Below, piece by piece: positions 35,857-44,919 of a DNA stretch of 64,000 nucleotides. The stretch is from CAMLIZ01 sp036231905. GTDB taxonomy: Bacteria; Pseudomonadota; Gammaproteobacteria; Burkholderiales; Burkholderiaceae_C. Position 1 is the first letter of the stretch, and each line of letters starts with the position of its first letter. The stretch covers positions 124,001 to 188,000 of the forward strand of contig NZ_JAZARE010000009.1 of the NCBI RefSeq assembly GCF_036231905.1. The letters are read 5' to 3'. The notes beneath the pieces are model-generated. The model saw only the letters and a list, made by a program, of their open reading frames with translations, made no database searches and was not told where the DNA came from. A program made the position numbers and the translations under genes.

Positions 35857-36756
35857 TCAGGCAGCGCGGCGGCGCAGCTGCACCAGCGCAGCAAAGCTCG
35901 CGATGCCCACCACCATGGCAAACAGGAACAGCGGGCTGGCCAGGTCGCGCACCGCCATCAGCGCATCGTGCGCCACCCATTCGGGGAACATGGCGAGCAC
36001 GTCCGTGATGTGCTCACCGTTCTTGCCGATCCTGACCTCCATGTCGGGCTCCTGGTTCTTCACATGCAGCAGGGCCTGGCCGGCGTGTTGCACCAGCGCG
36101 CCCAGGGTGTCGCCTACCACGGTGATGCCGTAGAGCTTGTCGAGCACCAGGCCGCCAATGCCCGCCGTGGCCACGACCACGGGCACGCCCCAGCGCTTCA
36201 AAGCCGCCGACGCGACCATCGGCACGAGCAGCAGCGGCGCGATCCACAGCGTGGCCAGGCACAGCCCGAACAGCAGGCGGGCAAAGCCCGCGAGGCCGGT
36301 GGCAGCAAGCACGCCCCAGGACATGTGGGCCCAGGCGCCCGGGCCGAGCACCACACCCACGAGTGCGACGCCCACCACCAGGCTGGACACGAAGCCCACG
36401 CACACCGCCAGCAGCGGCACCAGCAGGCCATGCATCACCAGGGTGGCCCCCACGCTGGCGGAGTGGCTCACCGGCAGCGAGGACCAGAACTCGATGGACC
36501 GGTCCTGCGTGTCGCGTCGTGCCAGGCCGGGCAGCTGCAAGGCCATGGCGATCCACACGATGGACGACACCAGCCCCGTCACCGCGGCCATGGCAATCGC
36601 CATGATCATCGTCGGCTCCTTGGGGTCGGCCTGCACGCCCGGCGCAAACAGGATGGTGAGCAGCAGCAGCAGGGGCGGCACGCCCATCAGCACCAGGTAG
36701 CCGCGGCGGTGCTGCATCCATTCGCGGCGCAGCAGGGTCGGGAATCGGGATGTCAT
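35857..36756 (-). CDS. ABC transporter permease
   Basis: A 299-residue membrane protein with about six hydrophobic segments and a large loop between the first helices containing QLPGLARRDTQDRSIEFWSSLPVS, typical of ABC-2-type permeases partnered with YtrB-like ATPases. A soluble loop of about 50 residues (VKNQEPDMEVRIGKNGEHITDVLAMFP) precedes the last helix. Substrate unknown. 13 nt after the ATPase gene. Confidence 0.85.
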   Translation of the reverse strand: MTSRFPTLLRREWMQHRRGYLVLMGVPPLLLLLTILFAPGVQADPKEPTMIMAIAMAAVTGLVSSIVWIAMALQLPGLARRDTQDRSIEFWSSLPVSHSASVGATLVMHGLLVPLLAVCVGFVSSLVVGVALVGVVLGPGAWAHMSWGVLAATGLAGFARLLFGLCLATLWIAPLLLVPMVASAALKRWGVPVVVATAGIGGLVLDKLYGITVVGDTLGALVQHAGQALLHVKNQEPDMEVRIGKNGEHITDVLAMFPEWVAHDALMAVRDLASPLFLFAMVVGIASFAALVQLRRRAA

Positions 36757-36769
36757 CGTGATCTCCTTG

Positions 36770-37639
36770 TCAGACCGTGCGATTGAGTTCGGGTGCCCGC
36801 GTGAGCGCCACGAACAGGTCCACCAGGTTGGGGCGGAAGCGCTGGCCTAGCTGGGCCACATGCTCCGGGGGCGGGCCGTCGAACAGCGCGGCCGACTGGC
36901 CGCCCTGCCGGTATCGCAGCAGCGGATGCGCCGCGGCCACCTGCTCGGCCAGGGCCGCGTCGTGGCTCAACGCGACGAAGCGACGGTCAATCTCCTCCAG
37001 GCTGATGTTCAGCACCATGCGGCCCTCGTTGAGCATCATCACGTCGGAGAGCAGGGCCTCGATCTCCTCGATCTGGTGGGTGGAGATCAGCACGCTGCGC
37101 TCGCCGTCGCACCATTCGTCGATCAACATCTCGTAGAAGGCCTTGCGCGACAGCACGTCCAGCCCGAGCGTGGGCTCGTCCAGGATCATGAGCCGGGCGT
37201 CGATCGCCGCCACCAGCGCCAGGTGGGTCTGCACCACCATGCCCTTGGACAGCGACTTCACCTTGTCATTGAGGGTGACGCTGGTGCGTGAAAGCAGCGT
37301 GCGGGCGCGCTCTGCGGAAAAGCGCGGATGCAGCCCGCTCATCAGGCTGATGAGTTCATGCACACGCGCCCAGCGCGGCAGCACCGCCACGTCGGGGATG
37401 TAGCACAACGATTCCAGCAGCTTCTCGCGCTCGCGCATCGGGTCCAGCCCCAGCACCCGCAGCTGGCCGTCGCCGGCCTTCAGGCCCACCAGCGCCTTCA
37501 TCAGGGAGGTCTTGCCCGCGCCGTTGTGGCCCAGCAGCCCCACCACGCGGCCCTTGGGCACCGTGAAGCTCAAGCCATCCACGGCGGTCTTGCTGCCGTA
37601 GCGCAGCGTGAGGTCGCGTGCTTCGATGAGGGTGTCCAT
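36770..37639 (-). CDS. ABC transporter ATP-binding protein
   Basis: A 289-residue ATPase with Walker A GLLGHNGAGKTSLMKAL, a degenerate signature region around LSKGMVVQTHLALVAA, Walker B ARLMILDEPTLGLD and an H-loop in ISTHQIEEIE. It starts directly after the GntR stop codon, with no gap. The GntR-ATPase-permease order matches YtrA-type cell-envelope-stress transporters. Confidence 0.9.
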   Translation of the reverse strand: MDTLIEARDLTLRYGSKTAVDGLSFTVPKGRVVGLLGHNGAGKTSLMKALVGLKAGDGQLRVLGLDPMREREKLLESLCYIPDVAVLPRWARVHELISLMSGLHPRFSAERARTLLSRTSVTLNDKVKSLSKGMVVQTHLALVAAIDARLMILDEPTLGLDVLSRKAFYEMLIDEWCDGERSVLISTHQIEEIEALLSDVMMLNEGRMVLNISLEEIDRRFVALSHDAALAEQVAAAHPLLRYRQGGQSAALFDGPPPEHVAQLGQRFRPNLVDLFVALTRAPELNRTV

Positions 37640-37987
37640 TCAAGCCTCCCAATCCAGGTCATTCGGTGTGATGCCCAGCCGCTTCAGGCGCGCGGCCAGT
37701 TGCGGCCATTCTTCCTGCAGGAAGCGCTCGCGTTCGCTTTTTCGCAGGCGCTGGCGGGCGCCGGACTGCACGTACATGCCAATGCCGCGCCGGCTTTCCA
37801 CCAGGCCGTCGTCCACCAGGGACTGCAGCGCCCGGCTCACCGTGAGCGGGTTGATCAGGTAGCGGCTGGCCAGCGCGCGCACGGAGGGCATCGCTTCGCC
37901 CTCGGGCGGCTCCCCGTCCAGCAGCTGCGCCGCCAGGCGGTCCGCCAGCTGCCGGTAGATGGGCAGGGTATCGCTCCAGGTGTGCAT
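37640..37987 (-). CDS. GntR-family regulator, YtrA subtype
   Basis: A 115-residue regulator with the GntR winged helix (PIYRQLADRLAAQLLDG ... AMPSVRALASRYLINPLTVSRALQSLVDDGLVESRRGIGMYV) and only a short tail of about 45 residues, typical of the YtrA subfamily that controls its own ABC transporter operon. A palindrome lies just upstream. Confidence 0.9.
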   Translation of the reverse strand: MHTWSDTLPIYRQLADRLAAQLLDGEPPEGEAMPSVRALASRYLINPLTVSRALQSLVDDGLVESRRGIGMYVQSGARQRLRKSERERFLQEEWPQLAARLKRLGITPNDLDWEA

Positions 37988-38000
37988 GGGTCGATCCGAG

Positions 38001-38026
38001 TGGTGTGTTGCTGATGTAGCACACCA
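38001..38026. promoter_or_regulatory. probable GntR operator
   Basis: TGGTGTG (38001-38007) and CACACCA (38020-38026) form a 7-bp inverted repeat 14 nt upstream of the GntR start. Further symmetric positions lie inside. The placement fits autorepression of the transporter operon. Confidence 0.6.
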
Positions 38027-38520
38027 TAGCGGTGAGCCCGCCGTTCCCGAAGCGGCAGGCGATGAACTGCAGCCTGGGCGGGATGAGACGGAAAGCGGCC
38101 GGACAGGCCGCTCAGGGCTTCCTGGCTGTCGGTTTGCGCTGAATTTGGAACTGTTTGCGCTTAAGCTTGAATTCGCCGTCGACCTCGGCGCGTGCCCCCT
38201 AGGGGCCGGTCAGAGACCACAGCTTCCAGCCGCCGCGGTCCGCCTACGCCCCGCCAACCGCTGCGGCTACGTTCGGGCCAAGTTCTATACCGTCAGATCT
38301 GGAAGTACTTCAGCAGGGAGCGAGTTACGAAATGGTGTTTCCTACGGAGAGGCTTATCTGGGAGCATGCCGAGACGAGGGTGAAGCAATTTGACTACTGC
38401 GCGGCGACCAAGCTACAGGAGCGTCGAGCCATAGGTTCAGGTGGCCGCCAGCAGCTTGGCGCAGTTCAGTCGAACGACAAAGTGGCATCTAGGCAAGGCA
38501 CGGGAGAAACCCGCTCTCTG
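38027..38520. other. gene-free junction at the left edge of the accessory region
   Basis: About 490 bp between the GntR operator and the broken gene. GC content falls towards the right. I see no recognisable gene, tRNA or attachment-site repeat. Confidence 0.5.
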
Positions 38521-40318
38521 TCATTTCAGCTGCCTGATGCGTTCTTGTAGGGCTAGCGCCATAGGCATGTTCTTGGCAGCCAGTGCCGCCGCAATTTCGA
38601 CGAGCCCCTGCCGCGCAACTGGTTCTCGCGACAGCGCCTGTGCGTCCGCACCTAGCGCAACCGCGACCAGCTCCAATAGCGCGTCCCCCGTGTCATCTCG
38701 ACGCCAGCCACCTTCCCGTTCGCCCGTCGTGAGCATGGCGGCGATCCAAGCAATGCCGTCGAGTCGGATTGGGGCGCCGAAATTTGATGCCAGGAAGTAG
38801 GAGAACCTGGTGAGGTTCTCGTCGTCGCGAGTCAGGTGCGCTTCGGCCCAGCGTTTGTAGACGTCCTTCATCCGCAGAGCTGCACCTGCATCAAGCTTGC
38901 AGAGAGTCTCTTCGTTTCCAAAGCCAAGCAAGTCACCAATCAGGCGCTCGCCGTGGAACCAGAGGCGAGGTAGAGACCAGTTGGCTGCAAGCCCATATTC
39001 CGCCATGCCGCGCCACACAGTCTCAAAGCGAGTCGGATCTGAGCCTTGTCCCAGGAGCAAAAAGAAGCTACTTATGAAGTGGCGCAGCGCGTAGTGCGCG
39101 GCTGGCCCGTGATTGAGAACTGGCTCCCAGACCTCGCGGTTGTCAGTGGCCGAGGCCGTGGTGGACAACGCCGCGAGTTTTTGGAGGACGTTGTATCCGA
39201 GGTTCTGGCTGGGCAAGTCGTATTCGCCGCGGTCTTCTCGGCGCGCCTTGGCGCGTGTGGCGTCGTAGTTCCAGATGCGGGTCGTCAGGCGCGCATCCAG
39301 CTTGAGGTCGCCGGTGCCAGCGCCCGCGATGAGCCAGTTGAAGAGGATGTCGAGGATTTGACTGTCAAGTGGTAGCCCTCGATCACGCTTCGGCTTCCCG
39401 AGCCACTTACGATCTCCGGCCTTGTACTTGCGCACCCTGCTTCGATAGTCCAGCCGTTTGAGGCCAGCGACGACGCGGTCGAGATCGAGTTGCTCCGGGT
39501 TCGTACAGGAGTCTCGGAGAGGTAGCCGCCGCAGTCTCGCCAACCATCGCGACCAAATCCGCTCATCACGTTCGTCATCGCCATGCTTTGGAGTAAGCAT
39601 GCTCAAGCCTGCCCAGAGCAAACCCACGCGCAGCAGTCTCCACCACGCGGTGCCAAGCTGCTCCCGATGGGCGTAGGCGATATCAACGACGACGGTGGCC
39701 GCGTACAGGTCACCGCTCGTCAGTAGCCGCAGGACGGCGCTTTCCCATTCTTCGGCCCCGGAACCATCACCATTCGCAAGCCACAGGCGCATGACCGCGT
39801 GTGTCACGAATTTCAGTTCGTCATAACGAATCCCATTTCGCCGCTCGCGAAGAGCTTTCGCCGTGGACGCGACCTCTGCTATCCCAGCCCGTACGACTTC
39901 GTAGGCGCGCTTCTGAGCCTCTGGGTTGCCGGTCAGCCAATCGCTTCCAAGGGCGACGAGGGTGCCAGCCGTAGCGAAGCGGCATCTCAGCTTTGCGCTC
40001 TTGTCATCATCGTCAGTTTCAGCGTCGCACCCCTTGAAGCAGCTGGAAGAGGTAGGCGGCTTCCCCGTCGGCCAGCTGCGTTCCGCGTCGAAGCAATTGT
40101 TCGCACTGATTCGGAACCAGAACATGCTGGATGGATGGAGCGCTTTCGGCTTGCCACGAGTGCACCTCAGCGACTAGTCCCTCAGGGCAGACGAAAGGTG
40201 TCGCTTCGATGCCCGTGTCGGGGTCCATGACGCTCGGATAGTTGGCGCGGTCGAGCCTGGCAAAGAGAAGCTTGGACTCCAGCGCCTCCTTTGGATCTTC
40301 TGGAAGCTTCCAGGTTGG
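38521..40318 (-). pseudogene. C-terminal part of a large unknown protein, frameshifted and cut by an IS remnant
   Basis: Two minus-strand frames join into one protein. 40022-40318 encodes RIPTWKLPEDPKEALESKLLF... to LFQLLQGVRR and stops at 40019. The other frame continues without a gap as CDAETDDDDKSAKLRC... to the natural end at 38521 (over 500 residues). The switch lies in a GGGG run near 40031-40036; one extra G explains it. The N-terminus is lost where IS sequence begins at about 40319. Tryptophan- and Leu-rich helical text such as RIWSRWLARLRRLPLRD suggests a soluble protein. No family recognised. Confidence 0.75.
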
Positions 40319-41038
40319 GATGCGCCGGTCATCGAGGCCATGAGGGCGCTGTCGGCGCAGTACCCGCGCTACGGCTACCGGCGCATCCGCATCTTCTTGC
40401 GGCGTCAAGGCTTCGAGCTGAGCTGGTCGCGCACGCACCGCCTGTGGCGCAAGGCCGGCCTGCTGCTGCCCAAGAAGCGGCCACGCCGGCGCATTGCCAG
40501 CGCAAGGCCGCGTCCGTTCACACCCTTCAAGGCCAACACCGTCTGGGCCTACGACTTCGTCTTCGATACCACCGCCGAAGGTCAACAGATCAAGTGCCTG
40601 ACCGTGATCGACGAGTACACAAGAGAGTGCCTGGCCATCGACGTCGCCGGGTCGATCCGTTCCAAGCGCGTAGTGAACGTACTCTCGCGCCTGGTCAGCC
40701 TGCATGGAGCGCCGCTGTTCCTGCGCTCGGACAACGGGCCCGAATTCGTCAGCCGTGCCCTGCTGGAGTGGATCAGCCAGTCGGGCATCGCCACAGCGCT
40801 GAACGACCCCGGCAAGCCCTGGCAGAACGGCGCCGACGAAAGCTTCAACGGCAAGTTCCGCGACGAATGCCTGTCGCTGGAATGGTTCCGCTCGCGCCGC
40901 GAGGCCGCCGTGGTCATCGAGGCTTGGCGGCGCCACTACAACACCGTGCGACCGCACAGCAGCCTGGATTACATGACGCCGCACGAGTTCAAGCAGCACA
41001 ATCCCGTTCACCCCAACCGAGCCGTCTTACAGGAATGA
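40319..41038 (+). mobile_element. IS3-family transposase OrfB remnant
   Basis: It encodes about 239 residues of an IS3-type OrfB with the rve integrase core. YPRYGYRRIRIFL is the HTH_21-like start; WAYDFVFDTT and FLRSDNGPEF supply the first two acidic residues, and WQNGADESFNGKFRDECL the third Glu of the DDE triad. The frame is open at the left through DAPVIEAMRAL, so the OrfB N-terminus, OrfA and the left inverted repeat are missing. It cannot transpose itself. Both flanks are broken genes. Confidence 0.85.
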
Positions 41039-41210
41039 GTGGCTCGAAAAAGCCGAGCAGGTCAGCGATGCCCTGTATTCGGCGATCTGTGCTGCCCACA
41101 TCGCAAACCGAGTCGTCCGTGGCCTCCCCGAAACGTGACGCCCCCAACGCGGGGGATGCAGACAGCAAAAGCGCGCTGGCGAGCGATGCCCAAAGCCAAT
41201 GTTGAAGCAA
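41036..41210 (-). pseudogene. truncated gene fragment with signal-peptide-like start, abutting the IS remnant
   Basis: A minus-strand frame begins (TTG start) LLQHWLWASLASALLLSASPALGASRF, a good signal peptide, and continues EATDDSVCDVGSTDRRIQGIADLLGFFE before running into the OrfB 3' end. It looks like the N-terminus of an exported protein cut off by IS insertion. The family is not recognised, and the start has no clear ribosome site. Confidence 0.35.
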
Positions 41211-41295
41211 GGAGGCCCCCGTTCAATTCAAGCAGCGGCTGATTGTGACGTAAACGCGGCTGACGCAAAAGCGGCACACCCAGAGACTGCCGGCG

Positions 41296-41541
41296 ATGTC
41301 GTCGGCGGCCAAGTCGAGTCCAAGAGCAGCGTCTGCCAGGGAAATCCTGGCGTTGAATCTGATCCGTCTTCGTCAAGCAAACGGCCTCACTCAGGAAGCG
41401 CTTGCCTTTGAGAGCGGACTGCACCGGACCTTCGTTGCGCACGTTGAGCGACAGGCCAGGAACATCTCATTGGACAACCTGGAACGCCTTGCATACGCCT
41501 TGAACGTCCCGGTCCACCGCCTTCTGACCCCGGACGACTGA
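41296..41541 (+). CDS. XRE-family helix-turn-helix regulator
   Basis: An 81-residue protein that is essentially one HTH_3 domain: ILALNLIRLRQANGLTQEALAFESGLHRTFVAHVERQARNISLDNLERLAYALNVPVHRLL. Such small regulators are typical of mobile islands, toxin-antitoxin and restriction systems. No partner gene is adjacent, so its target is unknown. Confidence 0.85.
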   Translation: MSSAAKSSPRAASAREILALNLIRLRQANGLTQEALAFESGLHRTFVAHVERQARNISLDNLERLAYALNVPVHRLLTPDD

Positions 41542-41923
41542 CGGGGCTTCGCGCGTTAGACACCTTGGAGGCGAATGTACAGATGACACGACTTAAAGCG
41601 CCCCGGTCAAACACTGTGCAGCCCCTCAAACAAGGGCTTGACCGTAAATAGCGCCGCTTTGTAGATTTGCCCATCAAAGTGAGTGGCGCCCGCAATGCGC
41701 GATCACTCCAAAATCAGGGGAGTCTCCAATGCTGGTCCAGCGCATCGTCGCGTCTGCCTCGGTCTTGCCCCATCTGCGGGCCGCTCTGCGCGCTCTGCGG
41801 ACGCGTCGAACTTCGACGCCTTCAGGCTGACCGGTTTCCCTCCTAAATCCCGCCATTGGTTTGGTCGCTAGCGCCCGCGTGCGCTAGGGCGCTCTCTCAC
41901 GTTTCCGAGATCTGGAGATCAAG
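41542..41923. promoter_or_regulatory. upstream region of the SpvB/Rhs locus
   Basis: About 380 bp with no supported gene. A CTAGCGC...GCGCTAG hairpin (41868-41887) lies about 36 nt before the next ATG and may be a terminator of upstream transcription or part of the leader. Confidence 0.4.
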
Positions 41924-44869
41924 ATGCTCAGGAGTGTCACTTCTCGTCTGGCTGCGCTCGCCCATCGGCTTGTGGTCGATGTAAAGCGTAGCAACGATCC
42001 AGCCCGACTCTGCTCAGTGATCGCAATGGCAGTTGGCGTTGCCGCCGCGTCTTCGGCTAACGCGCAGACCGCAACGAAAGTGTCGTCGTCGGTCGGTCCA
42101 ACTGGCGCATTCACTTTGTCGATTCCGCTTCGGGTCCCGCCTGGCGCCGCTGGTGCTCAACCTGGTATCGCTTTGTCCTACAACAGCCAGTCAGGCAATG
42201 GAGTGGCGGGCATGGGGTGGACAGTGACCGGCCTTTCGATGATCACCCGCTGTCCGGCGATCAGGGCGATCGATGGCTTTTCTGGTGGGGTGAACCTTGA
42301 TGGGGACGATCGTCTCTGCCTAGATGGCCAGCGGTTGATCTACCAATCTGGGGGCGGAGGTTACGGCACTCCGGGGGCGGCGTACGTCACCGAGGTGTTC
42401 AACGGCTCGAAGGTCGTTCAACTGAGCGGGGCACCGTCCTCCAACACAAACGTTCTGACTGCGGCATACGCTGGTCCCACCGTAGGCACAAGTAAGCGGC
42501 TCGGATACAACCCTGGATCAGGCACAGGCATAGCGACCATTCAGTCCGTGACACCGAGCAGTTCGTCGACCTTCGTTGTCTACACGAAGGGCGGCGAGAC
42601 TATCGAGTATGTGCCTGCCGAAGTTGGCCCCTCGTCAAGCGATGGGTTCTATCGCCAAAGGCTGTGGCTCGCGTGGCGGGTGAGCGATGCCAAGGGCAAC
42701 TACTGGGCGGTAAGCTACACCCACGACGAGGCGAATGGCGAGTTTCTCCCCCAGACGATCAGCTACACGCTGAACGACACGGCCGGCCCCACGCAACCGT
42801 ACAACTTCGTCGACTTCGTCTACGAGGACAGGCCGGACATCAGCGCGGGGTACATCGCAGGCCAAAAGGTTTCTGGCACCAAGCGCCTGAAGACGATTCG
42901 TACCAGAGCGACCGCTTCAGGCAAAACAACCTCAAACATCGCTACCGAGTATCGGCTGACCTACGGTGCGCAAAGTACGGCCACCGGTCGTTCACTTCTC
43001 GCGAGCGTCACCGAGTGCGGGTTCGAGAACGACACGACTCCATCGTGCCTGAATCCCGTGCGATTCGAATACGAAAACCCGGCTGTGCCAACCCTGAGGC
43101 TCAAGGGCTCCGGCAGTTGGCCGTCGGGTGGCGAGGTTTACTACCTCGCGGACTTCAATGGGGATGGACGAACCGACGCTCACGTTCAGGCTTGGCAAGG
43201 TGGCTGGACATTGTTTAAAGGCGGTCCCGCTGGGTTGGAGTCAACCATTTCGACCGGCTCGTGGCCCGCTGATGGGGAGAAGGACAAGATCACCGTCGGA
43301 GACTTTGACGGAGACGGGAAACCCGACATCTTCGTCATCGCGTTGAACGGCGGCTGGAAGATGTTTCTCAACAAGGGCAATGGCATTGGCACGGCGGCCG
43401 ACGCCAGTGGTCCGTATCCGTCGAAGCTGGAGCGCATCTACCCGGGTGACTTCGATGGTGATGGCAAGACCGACTTGTACGTCATCAACAACAACGGCGG
43501 CTGGGGCATCTGGAAATGGAACGGCTCTACCTTCGCCCAGACGGGTAGCGGCTCGTGGCCATCCACCCTAGAGACGGTGTACCTGGGCGACTTCAATGGA
43601 GATGGGCGAACCGACGTCTTTGCCATTGCCAACGAAGGCGGCTGGAAGTTGTTCTTCGGTACAAAAGCGGGGAGCATCTCGGCAACGGCCGATTGGTCGG
43701 GGTCTTGGCCCTCCACCGGAGAGCGCGGCAAGATCTTTGTCGGCGACTACAACGGAGATGGCAAAAGCGATCTCTTTGTCATCGCCCTCAACGGCGGATA
43801 CAAGGTGCTTCTGAGCACCGGCAAGGCTTTTGTGGATGGCTCGGCTGGCCCTTGGCCATCCAATCTGGAGAACTTCGCCGTCGGTGATTTCAATGGCGAC
43901 GGATTGGCCGACATCCTGGTCATGCCGAACGATGAAAGCGGCTGGCAGCTCTGGTATGGAAGTTCAACCGGCGTCTTCAAGCCAACCTGGGCGCCGAACG
44001 GTGGCGACCCCACCAAGCGGGAGCGCATCTATGTCGGGGATTTCGACGGCGACGGCAAGGCGGACGTCCTAGCGATCACAGGCAGCAGCGGCTGGCGGTT
44101 TTATCAAGGTGACGGCGCCTATCAAGGCGATCGACTGTCGGCATACATCACCAGTCTTGGTCTGCGCACAAGCCTAAGCTACATGCAGCTCGGCTCCACA
44201 CAAGCGGCTGGCCGGTTCACCAAGGACGTGTCGGTGGCGTACCCAAGGACCACCGCCGTGCCTCCCGCCACCGTAGTGAAAACAGTCACTGCCGACAACG
44301 CATTCGGTGGGCGCAACACCAGCGACTACTTCTATGGCGCCGCCATCGGCCACCTGGATGGGCGAGGCTTTGCCGGCTTCAACTACGTGCGCACCGTCGA
44401 GGGCATCACCGGCAACACGCAGACCACCTGGTTCAACTCCGCGTGGCCATTGATCGGCCGGCCTGCGGCCACCTTGCTTCAGACGGCGTCTCTTCAGCCC
44501 GTCTCGAGAACAGACATGACCTATGCGGCGTTCGACGGCCCTTATGGCGCGTGTACGCAAACCTGCACCGCAGGACGCGCCTGCGTGGTGAATCAGGGAA
44601 CGAACAAGGTGAAGGCTTGGGAACTCAACGGCGCGCTGCTTCCCCAGACCGAGACAACCATGACGTACGACTGCTTTGGCAACGCCCTGGTGGTCAACAG
44701 CGTGATCCGGAACGGCACCAACTACACAGACTCGACCGGCAACGCTCCGGACGGTGCGGCAACCGGGTACAAGACCACAACGACCAGCGAGTACTGGAAC
44801 GACGAACCGAACTGGTTCATCGGGCGGGCAAAGAAAACGACGGTGACCAAAGAGCGCCCCGCCAACTGA
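41924..44869 (+). CDS. exported SpvB/TcB-like protein with VCBS (FG-GAP) propeller
   Basis: A 981-residue protein. A long signal peptide (about 1-47, ending SANA) precedes a SpvB-like N-terminal domain (SVGPTGAFTLSIPLRVPPGAAGAQPGIALSYNSQSGNGVAGMGW, the hallmark of TcdB/SpvB). Seven FG-GAP/VCBS calcium-binding repeats follow (FNGDGRTD, FDGDGKPD, YNGDGKSD type; about 405-715), predicting a beta-propeller. The C-terminal part resembles the TcdB middle region (GHLDGRGFAGFNYVRTVEG). It lacks Rhs repeats and a toxin. It is followed 50 bp later by the Rhs protein, so the pair looks like a Tc toxin TcB/TcC split in two, without TcA. Confidence 0.8.
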   Translation: MLRSVTSRLAALAHRLVVDVKRSNDPARLCSVIAMAVGVAAASSANAQTATKVSSSVGPTGAFTLSIPLRVPPGAAGAQPGIALSYNSQSGNGVAGMGWTVTGLSMITRCPAIRAIDGFSGGVNLDGDDRLCLDGQRLIYQSGGGGYGTPGAAYVTEVFNGSKVVQLSGAPSSNTNVLTAAYAGPTVGTSKRLGYNPGSGTGIATIQSVTPSSSSTFVVYTKGGETIEYVPAEVGPSSSDGFYRQRLWLAWRVSDAKGNYWAVSYTHDEANGEFLPQTISYTLNDTAGPTQPYNFVDFVYEDRPDISAGYIAGQKVSGTKRLKTIRTRATASGKTTSNIATEYRLTYGAQSTATGRSLLASVTECGFENDTTPSCLNPVRFEYENPAVPTLRLKGSGSWPSGGEVYYLADFNGDGRTDAHVQAWQGGWTLFKGGPAGLESTISTGSWPADGEKDKITVGDFDGDGKPDIFVIALNGGWKMFLNKGNGIGTAADASGPYPSKLERIYPGDFDGDGKTDLYVINNNGGWGIWKWNGSTFAQTGSGSWPSTLETVYLGDFNGDGRTDVFAIANEGGWKLFFGTKAGSISATADWSGSWPSTGERGKIFVGDYNGDGKSDLFVIALNGGYKVLLSTGKAFVDGSAGPWPSNLENFAVGDFNGDGLADILVMPNDESGWQLWYGSSTGVFKPTWAPNGGDPTKRERIYVGDFDGDGKADVLAITGSSGWRFYQGDGAYQGDRLSAYITSLGLRTSLSYMQLGSTQAAGRFTKDVSVAYPRTTAVPPATVVKTVTADNAFGGRNTSDYFYGAAIGHLDGRGFAGFNYVRTVEGITGNTQTTWFNSAWPLIGRPAATLLQTASLQPVSRTDMTYAAFDGPYGACTQTCTAGRACVVNQGTNKVKAWELNGALLPQTETTMTYDCFGNALVVNSVIRNGTNYTDSTGNAPDGAATGYKTTTTSEYWNDEPNWFIGRAKKTTVTKERPAN

Positions 44870-44919
44870 AGCGGACGAGCTCCGACCATTCATCGCACAC
44901 GAATATCGGGAGAAACGGA

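Noticed and set aside
38027..38520. An integrase or attachment site at the island edge
   Set aside because: No tRNA gene, integrase or direct repeat pair could be found on either side of 38-50 kb.
41062..41442. Minus-strand frame overlapping the XRE gene
   Set aside because: It runs opposite a clear HTH protein, and the translation is Arg-rich with no recognisable features.
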